Shown one piece after another: positions 1-10,314 of a stretch of 64,000 nt of DNA (its first letter is position 1; every line of letters begins with the position of its first letter). The notes under the pieces are model-generated. The model was not told the origin of the DNA, ran no database searches, and saw nothing but the letters and a program-made list of their open reading frames with translations. The position numbers and the translations under genes are program-made. This DNA comes from Molossus alvarezi (lineage: Eukaryota > Chordata > Mammalia > Chiroptera > Molossidae): positions 14,034,501 through 14,098,500 of the forward strand of contig CM073886.1 in NCBI GenBank assembly GCA_037176705.1, read 5' to 3'.

Positions 1-21
1 TTTTTTTGTTGTTGGTGGGAA

Positions 22-2155
22 TTTTTTTTAATCTTTATTGTTGAATGTATTACAGATGTTCCTCAATTTTTCCCCCATCGACCCCCTCCTCCCCACTCCC
101 GCCCCATTCCTGCCTTTTCCCACACTGTTGTCTGTGTCCATTGGTTATGCATATAAGTTCTTTGGTTTATTTCTTTCCACCTCCCAAACCCCCCTTCCCT
201 TTGAGGTTTGTCAGTCTAGCAACCAATTTGTTCGTCTTAATCCCTTCACCTTTTTCACCCTTTCCCCCAAACCCCCTTCCATCTGGCAACCAACAAAATG
301 TTCTCTGTTATCTATGAGAATGTTCTGTTCTGCCTGTTCATTTTGTTTGTAGATTCCATTGTCAGTACATATGTATTCATTGCCATTTTGTTTTTTTATA
401 TATTTTATCTTTTTCTTCAAAAAGACCCTTCAACATTTCATATAATAATGGTTTGGTGGTGATGAACTTCTTTAACTTTTTCTTGTTTGGGAAACTCTTT
501 ATATGGCCATCGATTTTAAATGACAGCTTTGCAGGATAGAGTAATCTTGGTTATAGGTTCTAGTTTTTCATCACTGTGAATATTTCTTGCCACTCCCTTC
601 TGGCCTGCAAAGTTTCTTTTGAGAAATCAGTTGACAGTCTTATGGGAAATCAGTCTTATGAGAACGCCTTTGTAGGTAACTGACTGCTTTTCTCTTGTTG
701 CTTTTAAGATTCTCTCTTTGTCTTGAATCTTTTGCGTTTTGATGATGATGTGTGTCTTGGTGTGGACCTCTTGGGGTTCATCTTGTTTGGGACTCTCTGT
801 GCTTCCTGGACTTGTATGTCTGTTTCCTTCACCAAGTTAGGGAAGTTTTCTGCCATTATTGTTTCAAATAGGTTTTCAATTTCTTGTTCTCTCTCTTCTC
901 CTTCTGGCACCCCCAAATGCGAATGTTGGCACGCTTGAAGTTGTCCCGGAGGCTCCTTACACTATCCTCATTTTTTTGGATTCTTTTTTCTTTGTGCTGT
1001 TTTGATTGGGTGTTTTTTGCTTCCTTATATTCCAAATTGATGGTTTGCTTCTTGGCTTTACCTACTCTACTATTGAATCTGTGTAAATTATTCTTTATTT
1101 CAGTTAGTGCCTCCTTCATTTCTAACTGGTCCTTTTTTATGCTCTTGAGGCCCTCACTAAGTTCACTGAGGTTCTCACTAAGTTCATTGAGCATCCTTAT
1201 AAGCAGTATTTTGAACTCAGCATCTGTTAGGTTGCTTATCTCCATTTTGCTTAGTTCTTTTCCTGGAGATTTTTTCTGTTCTTTCATTTGGGACCTGTTT
1301 CTTTGTCTCCTCATTTTGGCTGCCTCCCTGTGTTTGTTTCTGTGTATTACTTAATGAGAGGTGTGGGGCTATCTGAGACCAGATGCTGCTTGTTTGAAAG
1401 AATTTAGGAAAACCTGAAGCAGGATCCCAGACAGGCCAATCCTATGGTTAAGCAACTGGAACAATTGGGTGGGCCTGAAAGTTGGGTGGGGCGGGGCCTT
1501 GGAATCACCAGGGCGGGGCTACCAGTGTGAGCCAGGTTGCGGGAGTCCCAGATACGGCAACTGTCTGCCGCCCCAGGGAAGGGCTCACCAAAGGAACAAA
1601 GGCCTCTGACAGCATGTCTGTCCCGGAGAAAGCCCCCTCTCCAGCCCTCGCTCCAGTGCCAAACAGTTCAGTTCTTCCCTGTATGTTTCTGGTGCCCCTC
1701 AAGCTGCCTCTCCTCCGAGTTTAGAGGGAGAGAGTCTGATAAGTCCGTGTGCGGGCCCTTTAAGGAGCTGCCTGGGGCTCCAGCCGCCTCAGCCTCCCTG
1801 AGCCTCAGTTCCCAGCCAGAAGTTATGAGGATTCTCTTCCTGGCACTGGAACCCTGACTGGGGCGTCTGGTGTGGGACGGGGACCCCTCAGTCCTCAGGG
1901 AGGACCTTCCCAGCCGAGGTGTCCTCCTGATCTTTATCCGCCACACGTGGGTGTGGAACCAGCCTGTCCGCCTCCGCCCCTCCTACCAGTCTCCATGTGG
2001 CTGCTGCTTTAATTCCGTAGTCGTAGGACTTCCATTCAGCTTGATTTCAGGTGGTTTTGAGTGATGGTTGTTGTGTAGTTTAGTTGTAACTTTGATGTGG
2101 TTGTGGGAGGACACGATACCGTGTTTACCTACCCGCCATCCTGACCAGAAGTCTC
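22..2155 (-). mobile_element. HAL1-like (ORF1-only half-L1) element, copy 1
   Basis: The minus strand reads a 5' end resembling GACTTCTGGTCAGGATGGCG near 2155, then a GC-rich 5' UTR (about 1315-2155), a decayed ORF1 (about 390-1314), a 3' UTR and an A-rich tail that appears as a T run at 24-31. The element is only about 2.1 kb, and no endonuclease or reverse transcriptase segment fits between ORF1 and the tail. It aligns by eye along its whole length with the copies at 32783-34889 and 61089-62631. The left flank is cut by the window edge, so no target duplication could be seen. The HAL1 class is known in mammals; membership is inferred. Confidence 0.8.
390..1314 (-). pseudogene. HAL1-like ORF1 (decayed)
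   Basis: The frame opens with MRRQRNRSQMKEQ at 1314 and runs through a leucine/glutamate-rich coiled-coil segment (MLNELSENLSELSEG) into DNFKRANIRI, the start of the L1 ORF1p RNA-recognition domain. The frame is lost near 910, just after this block, and resumes in another frame with EIENLFETIMAENFPN. L1 ORF1p is an RNA-binding, trimer-forming protein that packages its own RNA; this copy cannot make it intact. Limits at the 3' side are inferred from the copy at 33635-34535. Confidence 0.75.
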
Positions 2156-2600
2156 TCAAGTTTCATTCTTGTCGGTGGGTTAAGATGGCCTCAGCACCAC
2201 CTAGCCAATGGCTGCCCTTCCTCCCTGCTCTTCGGTGCCACCCTGCCATAATCAGTGTCCATTTGTCAAGGTCCGTTCTGAGCTTTCGCTGCCTCCGCAG
2301 ATTCCACCTGTACCACAGAGGCTTTGCAGTAAGTCCTGGTTACGGATAGAGCGAGTCCTCCCTCCTCTTTCTCCTTAAAGAGCACGTGGCTACCGACAGC
2401 CCTTTGCATTGCCATGTCTGCTGTGGGAACAGCTGTCAAGTGTCTAAAACAAAACCAAAAGACTTGAATTATGAGTTGTGTTGCAATTTGGGGAGACTTG
2501 CCATCTTCACAAGACTGAGTTTTGTGATCTGTGTACATGGTATAAATTACCCTTTTATTTAGGTCATCTTTGATTTCTGTTTTTTCTGGTTGTGATCTTG
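2156..2600. other. unassigned spacer
   Basis: This moderately GC-rich sequence becomes T-rich after about 2530. I saw no gene and no recognisable repeat up to the start of the old L1 at about 2600. Confidence 0.4.
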
Positions 2601-3190
2601 CATCTATTTTTTAGATTTTTTTCCTAGATAGTTGTTACTGGATACTATTATAAATATCTTTTCTCCTCTAGTTTCATTTTCTGTTTGTATATGTTGACAT
2701 TGTTTTCTAGAAGTAGGTTGGGAAAACAAAGTATTAACAAATGTGATGCTTTTACCCAACAATTTTCTAAAACAGCTTTATTTTGTAATTCACATATAAA
2801 ATGCACCCACTATAAGTATATAATTCAGTGATTCTTAGTAAATGTGTACAATTCAGCTTTAGAACATTCCCATGCAGTATGTGGTCTTTTGTGTTTTACC
2901 TTGTTCACTTAGCAGAGTGTTTTCTGGGTTCACCCACATGATAGCACTGTTAATATTTCACTCCTTGTTATGGCTGAATAGTATTCCATAATGTGGATTT
3001 GCCCCATTTTGTGTATCCATTCTTCAGCTGATAGACATTTGGATCGTTTCCCCTGGGGTTAATACCAGTAATGCTGCTATGAACATGTGTATGAGTCTTT
3101 GTGTGGGCGTGTATTTCATTCCTCCTGGATAGATTCTTAGGAGTGGATTGCTGATTCATATAGGATTTATGTCTAACTTACACAAACAAC
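2600..3190 (-). mobile_element. old L1 fragment, ORF2 3' end / 3' UTR
   Basis: Read on the minus strand, this contains the familiar L1 phrases rich in 'tatggaatactattcagcca' type sequence (plus-strand GGCTGAATAGTATTCCATAA at about 2973) and the 'ctgctatgaacatg' block at about 3072. It is diverged and non-coding. It is probably the 3' part of the same old element that continues at 4267-4567 and onward to about 11290. Confidence 0.75.
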
Positions 3191-3207
3191 AGCAACAAAA
3201 CTGTTGT

Positions 3208-3405
3208 CCTGGCCGCCATAGCTCAGTTGGTTGAGCATCGTCCTGTGCACTGAAAGGTTGCTGGTTAATTTTCGGTCAGGGCACATTCCGGGGTTGCTGA
3301 CTCAATCCCCAGTAAAGGGTGTGCAGGAGGCAGCCTATCGATGTTTCCCTCTCACATGGATGTTTCTGTCTCTCCCTCTCCCGTCTTCTCTTAAAAACCA
3401 AAATA
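3208..3405 (+). mobile_element. Ves-type SINE
   Basis: tRNA-like head (GCTCAGTTGGTTGAGCATCG) of the subfamily without the GTGAGGA tail. The direct repeat AAAACTGTT lies at both ends (about 3198 and 3406). Confidence 0.85.
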
Positions 3406-3424
3406 AAACTGTTTTCCACTCAGA

Positions 3425-4236
3425 GGTAGCCACTGAACAGATGGGCTCCTCTTGTTCTTGCAACTCTACTTCCTCTGCAGCCATGTCTGACAAACCCGAT
3501 TTGGCTGAGATTGAGAAATTGGATAAGTCAAAATCGAAGAAGACAGAAACAAGACAAAAATCCACTGTCTTCAAAAGAAACAATTGAGCAGGAGAAGCAA
3601 GCAGGCGAATCATGAGGCATGCACCGCCCATGTGCACTGTGCATGCCACAAGCATTGCCTTCTCATTTTGCTTATTTTAGCTCTTTAAATAAGATGCAAA
3701 GAAGTTGGATTAATTAATGTTATTTTTTAATCCTCACCCGAGGATATTGGTACATTTACCTTCCGAGTGGGAGAGAGAGAGAGAAACATTGATGTGAGAG
3801 AGACACACACATTGAGTGATTGCCACCCGCACGACCCCAACTGGGGCTGGGGATGAACCACAACCAACGTAGGTGCCCTTGGGTGGATTCGAACCCGGGA
3901 CTCTTTGGTCGGCAGGCCAACATTCTAACTGCTGAGCCAAACCAGCCAGGGCAGGTTGGATCAATTTAAATGACTGCCCCTTTTCACATCAGAGAACTAC
4001 TGACAAAGAAGGCCGCACCTGCCTCTCCCATCTGCCTGTCTGGCTGGCAAGGAAAGAAAAGAACTTGCATGTTGGTGAAGAAAGAAGCTGGTGGGACAAC
4101 AGTGAGATCTAGAGTGAAAACCAAGCTGGTCCAAGGGGTCCTGCAGGCTGTAAAATGCAGTTCAATCAGAGTGCCATTTTTTTGTTGTTGTTGTTCAAAT
4201 GCTTTCAATTATTGGAATGCACAATTTTAGAAATAT
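3425..4236 (+). pseudogene. TMSB4X: thymosin beta-4 processed pseudogene
   Basis: This is an intronless copy of a thymosin beta-4 mRNA. The ATG at 3483 gives MSDKPDLAEIEKLDKSK and then KKTET, close to the 44-residue actin-sequestering peptide. A frameshift at about 3560 breaks the frame; the end of the peptide (SKETIEQEKQAGES, stop at 3613-3615) is in another frame. 5' UTR-like sequence precedes it. The 3' UTR continues past an inserted SINE (3731-3953) and ends at about 4236 with the GGAATGCACAATTTTAG block typical of this mRNA's tail. The substitutions and frameshift show it is dead. TMSB10 is less likely because the 3' UTR fits TMSB4X. Confidence 0.88.
3731..3953 (-). mobile_element. Ves-type SINE inside the TMSB4X pseudogene
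   Basis: Reads TCCTCACCCGAGGATATT at its 3' end and ends near GCCAGGG. GTTGGATTAA / GTTGGATCAA repeats lie on either side, and the pseudogene 3' UTR resumes directly after it. Confidence 0.88.
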
Positions 4237-4238
4237 GC

Positions 4239-4266
4239 AACCAACTGAGCCATACCAGCCAGGGCA
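4239..4266 (-). mobile_element. Ves SINE head fragment
   Basis: Only the terminal CTGAGCCATACCAGCCAGGG is present, at the end of the TMSB4X pseudogene. It is too short for subfamily assignment. Confidence 0.6.
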
Positions 4267-4567
4267 AATCTGTTATTTTAAATCACCAAGTTTGTACTGA
4301 CTGGATACAGCAGCATTTGGAAATTCACACAGAAGTCCTTTATCAGGTAGAGGAGTCTTCCTTCTATTCCAGGTTTGTTGAAATCTTTTATCATAGATGG
4401 GTGTTGGGTTTTGTCAAATGTTTTTCTGTATCCATTGAGATATTCTTGTGGGTTTTGTCTTTTATTCATTAATGTGGTCTGTTGATAATTGATTTTAGAT
4501 CTTTAACCAACCTTGTCATAGTGTATAGTGTTGCTGTATTTGGGTTCCTAACATTTTAGTAAGGATT
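4267..4567 (-). mobile_element. old L1 ORF2 fragment
   Basis: The minus strand carries decayed L1 reverse-transcriptase-region sequence (plus strand has TTTGTCAAATG at about 4411 and TATCCATTGAGA at 4429). It breaks at 4567, where HAL1-like copy 2 inserted, and resumes at 8517. Confidence 0.75.
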
Positions 4568-4602
4568 TAAAAAAATTTATTGTTGAAATTATTACAGATG
4601 TT

Positions 4603-4789
4603 GCCTAGCCAGTGTGGCTCAGTGGATTGAGAGTCCTCCCATGGACTGAGAAGTTCTGGTTTGATCCCCAGTCAGGGCACATGCCTGGGTTGTGGGCTCA
4701 ATCCCCAGTGCGGGGCATACAGGAGGCGCCAATCGATGTCTCTCTCTCACATCAATGTTTCTACCTCTCTCTCCCTCTCTCTCTAAAAA
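4603..4789 (+). mobile_element. Ves-type SINE (subfamily without stem-loop tail)
   Basis: Starts GCCTAGCCAGTGTGGCTCAG and ends CTCTCTAAAAAATC. TATTACAGATGT occurs before it (about 4590) and again at about 5041, giving the target duplication of this insertion into the HAL1 3' UTR. Confidence 0.85.
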
Positions 4790-4799
4790 ATCAAAACAT

Positions 4800-5018
4800 A
4801 TTTTTTGTTGTTGTTGTTGTTCAGGTAGAGTGGGAGAGAGAGGAACAGAGAGAGAGAAACATCGATGTGAAAGGAACACATCGAGTGGCTGCCACCCGCA
4901 CAACTGACCAGGGCCGGGGACAAACTGCAACCGAGGTACGTGCCCTTAGTGGGAACCGAACCCGGGTCTCTCAGGACCGCAGGCTGACGCTCTAACCGCT
5001 GAGCCAAACCGGCCAGGG
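4800..5018 (-). mobile_element. Ves-type SINE nested in a SINE tail
   Basis: Inserted in the tail of the preceding SINE. TCAAAACATATTTTTT is found on both sides (about 4791 and 5019). Confidence 0.88.
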
Positions 5019-5384
5019 CTCAAAACATATTTTTTAAAAAGTATTACAGATGTCCCCTCTTTTGTCCCCCATTTACCCCCTCCTCCCCAGTCCTGCCCCC
5101 CTCCTGCCTTCCCATGCTATTGTCTGTATCTATTGGTTATGCATATATGCATATAAGTTCTTTGGTTTATCTCTTCCCACTCCTCCTCCTTGCCCTCTGA
5201 GGTTTTATCAGTCTAACAGCCAATTTGTACTTCTTAATCCATTCACCTTTTTCGCCTATCCCTCCAACCCCTCTCCCATCTGACAACCAACAAAAAGTTC
5301 TCTGGATCTATGTTTCTGTTGTGCTTGTTCATTTGGTTTGTAGATTCAATTGTTGATAGTTTTGTATTTATTGTCATTTCATTG

Positions 5385-6260
5385 TTCATATTTTTTATCT
5401 TCTTCAAGAAGACCCTTCAAAATTTCATGTAATACTGGTTTGGTGGTAATGAACTCCTTTAGCTTTTTCTTGCCTGGAAAGCTCTTTATATGTTCATTGA
5501 TTCTAAGCAATAGCTTTGAAGGATAAAGTAATCTTGGTAGATGATTCTTGCTTTATATCACTTTGAATATTACTTTCCACTCCCTTTTGGCCTGCAGTTT
5601 CTTTTTTGAATCAGCTGACAGTCTTTTATGGGAGCTCACTTGTAGGTAACTGCTTTTCTCTCTCTGCTTTTAAGATTCTTTGTCTTTAACCTTTGCATTT
5701 TAATTATGATGAGACTTGGTGTGGGCCTCTTTGGGTTCATCTTGTTTGGGACTCTCTGTACTTCCTGGATTTGTATGTCTGTTTCCTTCATCAAGTTAGG
5801 GAAGTTTTCTGTCATAATTTTTTCAAATAGGTTTTCAATTTCTTGCTCTCTCTTCTCCTTCTGGCACCCCCATGATGCAAATGGTAGTATGCTTGAAGTC
5901 AACCCAGAGGCTACTTACACTATCTTCATTTTTTTTTTTTTTTTTTGATTCTTTTTTCTTTTTTCTGTTCTGATTGGGTGTTTTTTGCTTATTGTATTCC
6001 AAATCTATGGTTTGATTCTTGGCTTCACCTACTCTACTATTGGTTCCTGTAAATTATTCCTCATTTCAGTTAGTGTATCTTTCATTTCTTACTGGTCCTT
6101 TATTATGCTCTTGAGGCCCTCATTAAGTTCTTTGAGCATCCTTATAACCAGTGTTTTGAACTCTGCATCTGTTAGGTTGCTTATCTCCATTTTGTTTAGT
6201 TCTTTTCCTGGAGTTTTGTTCTGTTCTTTCCTTTTGGACATGTTTCTCTGTCTCCTCATT
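5385..6260 (-). pseudogene. HAL1-like ORF1 (decayed)
   Basis: The frame starts with MRRQRNMSKRKEQN at about 6260. The ORF1p block EIENLFEKIMTENFPNLMKET is recognisable at 5720-5850. A T-rich expansion at 5931-5947 and several stops break it. It is the most diverged of the ORF1 copies here. Confidence 0.7.
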
Positions 6261-6295
6261 TTGGCTGCCTCCCTGTGTTTGTTTCTGTGTATTAG

Positions 6296-6868
6296 GTAGA
6301 GTTGCTACTGTAGGGGGGCCTATTGTAGTAGGTGTCCTGTAATGTCCAATGGCACAGCCTCCTTGATCACCCCAGCTGGGCCCTCAAGGTGCACCCCTCA
6401 TGTGGACGGTACACCCTCGTGTTGTAATTGAATCTTGATTGCTGTTGGCATGTCAATGGGAGGGATTTACTCAGGATGAGCAGCTCCAAGGACTGGCTGT
6501 GCCCACTGACCACTGACCTTTGACCACCTTGGAGGATCGGCTGTGCAGGGGCCCAGCACACAAAACAAGACTTACTTCAGCAGGGCTCTGATACCCATTG
6601 AGTCCACCTCTTAAGTGTGTTGCTGGTGGAGGTGGTTGGGTCGTGGTGCTTTAATGTGGTCTGAAGCTGTCCACTGGGTGTGCTGGCTCTGGGGCCTCCT
6701 GGAAGTCACAGGCCAAGGTCAGTCACCGACTGTGTTCTAGCTGAGGCCACCAGGCATAAGCTACAAAGCCATCTACAAATGGCTGGTTTTTGTGCTGGGC
6801 TTGGAGGTGCCCAGGCAAAGCCAAGCTGTGAACTAAGGCTGGCTGCTAGTAGTGCTGGGCCTGGGGCC
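6296..6868. other. extra segment inside HAL1-like copy 2
   Basis: Copies 1, 3 and 4 join the 5' UTR to ORF1 directly (TGTATTACTTAATGAGAGG in copy 1 at 1344). Copy 2 has about 570 bp of extra GC-rich sequence between GTATTAG and CTTAGTGAGAGG. I found no clear terminal repeats, long frame or SINE features in it. It could be an older 5' UTR module lost from the other copies, or an insertion. Confidence 0.5.
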
Positions 6869-7532
6869 ACTTAGTGAGAGGTGTGGGGCTTGCTGAGGCC
6901 AGATGCTGCTTGTTTGAGAGCGTGTGGGAAAAGCTGAAGCAGGAAACAAGACAGGCCAATCCTATGATAAAGCCACTGAAAACAGCTTGGGTGGGCCTGA
7001 AAGTTGGGCGGGGCGGGGCCTCAGGGAGTCACCAGGGCGGGGCAAACAGTGTGAGCCAGGTTGCTGGAGTCCCAGATACAGTGCCCATCTGCCAGCCCCA
7101 TGGAGGAAGGGCTCACCAAAGGAACAATGGCCTCTGCCAGCAAGTCTGTCCCGGAGAAAGCTGAACCTCCAGCTCTTGCCCTGATGCCAAACAATTCAGT
7201 CCTTCCCCATATGTCTCTGGAGCCTTTCAAGCTGCCTCCCTGCACTGGAGCCCAGGAGTGAGTCTGAGTACGTCCGTGTGCGGGCCCTTTAAGAGGAGCT
7301 GCCTGGGCCTCCAGGATCCTCAGTCTCCCTCAGTCTCCCTCGGTCTCCCTCAGTCTCAATTCCTACTGGTTTTTACAGCCAGAAGTTATGGGGATTCTCT
7401 TCCTGGCACTAGAACCCTGAGCTGGGGGGCCTGGTGTGGGTCTGGGACCCTTGCTTCTCAGGGAGGACCTTCACAGCCGAGGTGTCCCTCCTGATTTTTA
7501 TCCACCACACTTGGGTGTGGGACCAGCCCTCC

Positions 7533-8350
7533 TGTTACAGGCAGTTACAGCAGAGCAAGGATGACGGGCCAGGTACAGAAACTCACCAGGGCAGAAAGCC
7601 CCAGATGTAGAAAGGGGGCAAAACTGGGAAAACAAGAACCTCGCCCCAGGGTAACCTATCCTCCCCTAGCATATCACTGGCGTGTGGTTTGGACTCCCCG
7701 ACTATACATATCGCTCGTCATGCAGTTTAGACCCCTGATCTTTTCCTCCCTAAAGACAACATCTAGGCCTCAGTTGTATTTCAGCTCCAGGCCCAGAAAA
7801 ATAGCAAAACCACACAAAGGACATTGTGGCCACCTCAGGACCAGCATTGACTAATGACCCTCTGCCCTGGCACTGACCAGTCAGTGGAGACCATGACCCT
7901 GAGAGAGCACACCTGGAAAGCCGATTAATATTCTATTGAGACCCTCCCCTGAGATCGCCCCTAAAATTCCCACCTGCGAGAGAGAGAAATATGCTCAGGA
8001 TGAAGGGCCCAGTGCACACTCTCCCCAGGGGAGCATGCCAGCGCCATTCTCCTCCCTCTTCTCCCTTCCAAGGGCCCCATGAGACTTGCAGCCAGGGGAG
8101 CAATGGACAGTGGCCGCTCGTCTCAGGCTAACCCCTTGAACCTGTCTCTAAGGCCCCTTTTCTCTGACTTCCCGGTGAACCAAAGCAGCCCAGCCTGGGC
8201 TCTCTTGTTGCCCCTCCTTGGTTCACTGTCCTAAGTGTGCGTTTTGCTGTGGCCAATACATTCTTTCTTACTTTGCTACACTTTCTGTCTTTTGAAAAAT
8301 CTTTCCTTCAAGAAGACAAGAACCGAGATCTTAACATCTTGCTGCTAACA
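7533..8350 (+). mobile_element. solo LTR of an endogenous retrovirus
   Basis: The 818-bp block begins TGTTACAGGCAG and ends TGCTGCTAACA, giving the TG...CA ends of an LTR. It is flanked by the 4-bp direct repeat CTCC (7529-7532 and 8351-8354). The HAL1 5' UTR reads through once one CTCC and the block are removed. A 4-bp duplication fits a class I (gammaretrovirus-like) ERV. A CAATACATT stretch near 8257 sits where a polyadenylation signal is expected. No internal viral genes remain. Orientation is inferred from that region. Confidence 0.8.
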
Positions 8351-8516
8351 CTCCCACCAATCTCTATGTGGCTTCTTTAATTATGTAGTTGTAGGACTTT
8401 GATTCAGCTCGATTTCAGTCAATTCTGAATGATGGTGGTTCTGCAGGAATTTTGATGTGGTGGTGGGAGGAAGCAATACCACGTTTACCTACATCACCGT
8501 CTTGACTTGGAGTCCT

Positions 8517-8605
8517 CTTATTAAGGATTATACATCTGCGTTCACAAGATACACTGATCTACATGAGGGACACTGATCTCCAGTTTTATTTATTTATTTA
8601 TTTTT
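8517..8605 (-). mobile_element. old L1 ORF2 fragment, continuation
   Basis: Continues the reading broken at 4567 and is cut at about 8590 by a SINE. Confidence 0.65.
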
Positions 8606-8841
8606 ATTTTTTTATCCTCACCCGAGGACATTTTTTGTTCAGATAGAGTGGGAGGGAGAGAGAGGAAGAGAGAGAGAGAAACATCGACGTGAAGGGACAC
8701 ATCGAGTGGCTGCCACCTGCACGACCAACCAGAGCCGGGGACAAACTGCAACCGAGGTACGTGCCCTTAGAGGGAACCGAACCCGGGTCTCTCTGGACCG
8801 CAGGCCAACGCTCCAACCACTGAGCCAAACTGGCCAGGGCT
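8606..8841 (-). mobile_element. Ves-type SINE
   Basis: Full length, with a CCTCACCCGAGGACA tail and a CTGGCCAGGG head. CTCCAGTTTT is repeated at about 8577 and 8841. Confidence 0.9.
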
Positions 8842-8865
8842 CCAGTTTTTTTTTTTAATATAGGT

Positions 8866-9060
8866 TTCTATTGATTAAAAATCAATAGAAGGGGGAGAAA
8901 CATCGATGTGAGAGAGAAATATCAATCGGGCTGCCTCTTACACCCAACCCCAACTGGGGATTGAACCCACAACCTGGGCATGCGCTCTGATCAGGAATCA
9001 AACCAGTGACCTTTCCATGCATAGGATGATGGTCAACCACCTGAGCCACACCAGCTGGGG
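8866..9060 (-). mobile_element. Ves-type SINE, older
   Basis: Ends CACCTGAGCCACACCAGCTGGGG. The flanking TCTAGTTTT at 9062 resembles TCCAGTTTT at 8842, so the 8606-8841 SINE appears to have landed beside this one. Confidence 0.75.
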
Positions 9061-9298
9061 TCTCTAGTTTTCTTTGTGTGTGATGTATCGGCCTGGCTTT
9101 GGTATCAGGATAACACTAGTCTCATAGAATGAGTTGGGAAGAGTTCCCTCCTCTACTTTCTGAAAGAATTTGAGAGTGTTACTGATAGAATGCATTTGTG
9201 AAGCCATGTGGGCCTGGGCTTTCCTGTGCATAAAGGCTTAAGACTTTTTATTATTTCAATTTTTTGTTATAGGTCTCTTCTCATTTTCTACTTCTTTT
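9061..9298 (-). mobile_element. old L1 ORF2 fragment, continuation
   Basis: Minus-strand L1 reverse-transcriptase-region sequence (plus strand GGTATCAGGATAACACTAGT at 9100, CATAGAATGAGTTGGGAA at 9123). The reading breaks at CTACTTCTTTT (9288-9298) and resumes at 10222. Confidence 0.75.
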
Positions 9299-9299
9299 A

Positions 9300-9490
9300 A
9301 AAAAATTTTTTTTTCTTTATTAATTTTTAGAGAGAGAGGAAGGGAGAGAGAGAAACATCGATGAGAGAGAACATCCACTGGCCGCCTCCTGCATGCCCCC
9401 ACTGGGGATCGGGCCCACAGACTGGGCATGCGCCCTGACTGGGAATCAAACCAGCGACCTCTTGGTGCGTGGGTTGATGCTCAACCACTG
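9300..9490 (-). mobile_element. Ves-type SINE lacking its first ~17 bp, in the L1 tail
   Basis: Same sense as the L1 at 9518-10221 and lying between that L1's 3' end and its target duplication. On the minus strand it begins at CAGTGGTTGAGCATC, without the leading CTGGCCAGTGTGGCT. It is either an insertion into the tail or an L1 3' transduction. Confidence 0.8.
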
Positions 9491-10221
9491 TTTTTTTACA
9501 TGAAACACAGAGTTTATTCTTTAAAAATTTTATTTTTGTTCCACGTTTCTCCTTTTTCCTCCATTGACACACTCCTCCTGATGCCCCCTCCGCCGTCCCC
9601 AGCATTGTTGTCTGTGTCCATGGTTATGCATACGTGCATATAAGTTCTGTGGTTTATCTCTTCCCTCTCCTCCCACCCCCTCTTCTGAGGTTTGTCAGTC
9701 TGTACCCTACTTCTATGTCTCTGGGTCCATTTTGTTCATCAGCTTGTTTTGTTCATTATATTCCACAAATAAGTGAGATCATGTGATATTTGTCTTTCTC
9801 TGATTGGCTTGTTTCACATAGGACAGTACTCTCCAGGTCTCTCCATGTCGTCTCAAAGGATAAGAGATCTTACAAATGCATAGTATTCCATTGTGTATAT
9901 GTACCACAGCTTTTTTATCCACTCATCTATTGATAGATACTTAGGCTGTTTCCAGATCTTAGCGATTATAAATAGTGCTGCTATGAACATGGGGGTACAT
10001 ATATTCTTTCTGATTGGTGTTTCAGGCTTCTTAGGCTATATTCCAAGAAGTGGGATCACTGGGTCAAATGACAGTACCATTTTTAATTTTTTGAGAAAAC
10101 ACCATATTGTTTTCCATAGTGGCTGCACCAGTCTGCATTCCCACCAGCAGTGTACTAGAGTCCCCTTTTCTCCACACCCTCGCCAGCACTTGTTTGATGA
10201 TTTGTTGATGGCAGCCAGCCT
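9491..10221 (-). mobile_element. young L1, 5'-truncated 3' end
   Basis: Minus-strand ORF2 C-terminal region and 3' UTR, close in sequence to the L1 3' end at 52400-52980. CTACTTCTTTT occurs at 9288-9298 and 10222-10232 and encloses this L1 plus the adjacent SINE, with the host L1 reading through. After the L1 3' UTR the minus strand has AATAAACTCTGTGTTTCATG and a short A run before the SINE begins. Confidence 0.82.
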
Positions 10222-10314
10222 CTACTTCTTTTTAAGTCGATTTAAGTGGTCTTTTTAGGAATTTTTCCATTTCATCTAAGTTATCTAATTTGTTGGTGTA
10301 GAGTTTTCCTACTA
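10222..10314 (-). mobile_element. old L1 ORF2 fragment, continuation
   Basis: Short stretch of the host L1 between the young L1 and the DNA transposon relic. Confidence 0.6.

Larger units (their letters stand above)
4568..8516 (-). mobile_element. HAL1-like element, copy 2, with nested insertions
   Basis: This is a full-length ORF1-only element. The 3' tail is at 4568-4600 and the 5' end near 8516 (plus strand CATCACCGTCTTGACTTGGA). It is bounded by 13-bp direct repeats TTTAGTAAGGATT (4555-4567) and CTTATTAAGGATT (8517-8529), which match at 11 of 13 positions, and the interrupted old L1 reads continuously across. Nested inside are two SINEs (4603-5018), an extra segment at about 6296-6868 and a solo LTR at 7533-8350. 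Without these it is about 2.1 kb, like the other copies. Confidence 0.85.

Noticed and set aside
1482..1946. Frames in HAL1 5' UTRs (also 7021-7261, 33071-33482, 61387-61831)
   Set aside because: The same GC-rich UTR gives open frames in both directions in each copy, without codon-level conservation between copies.
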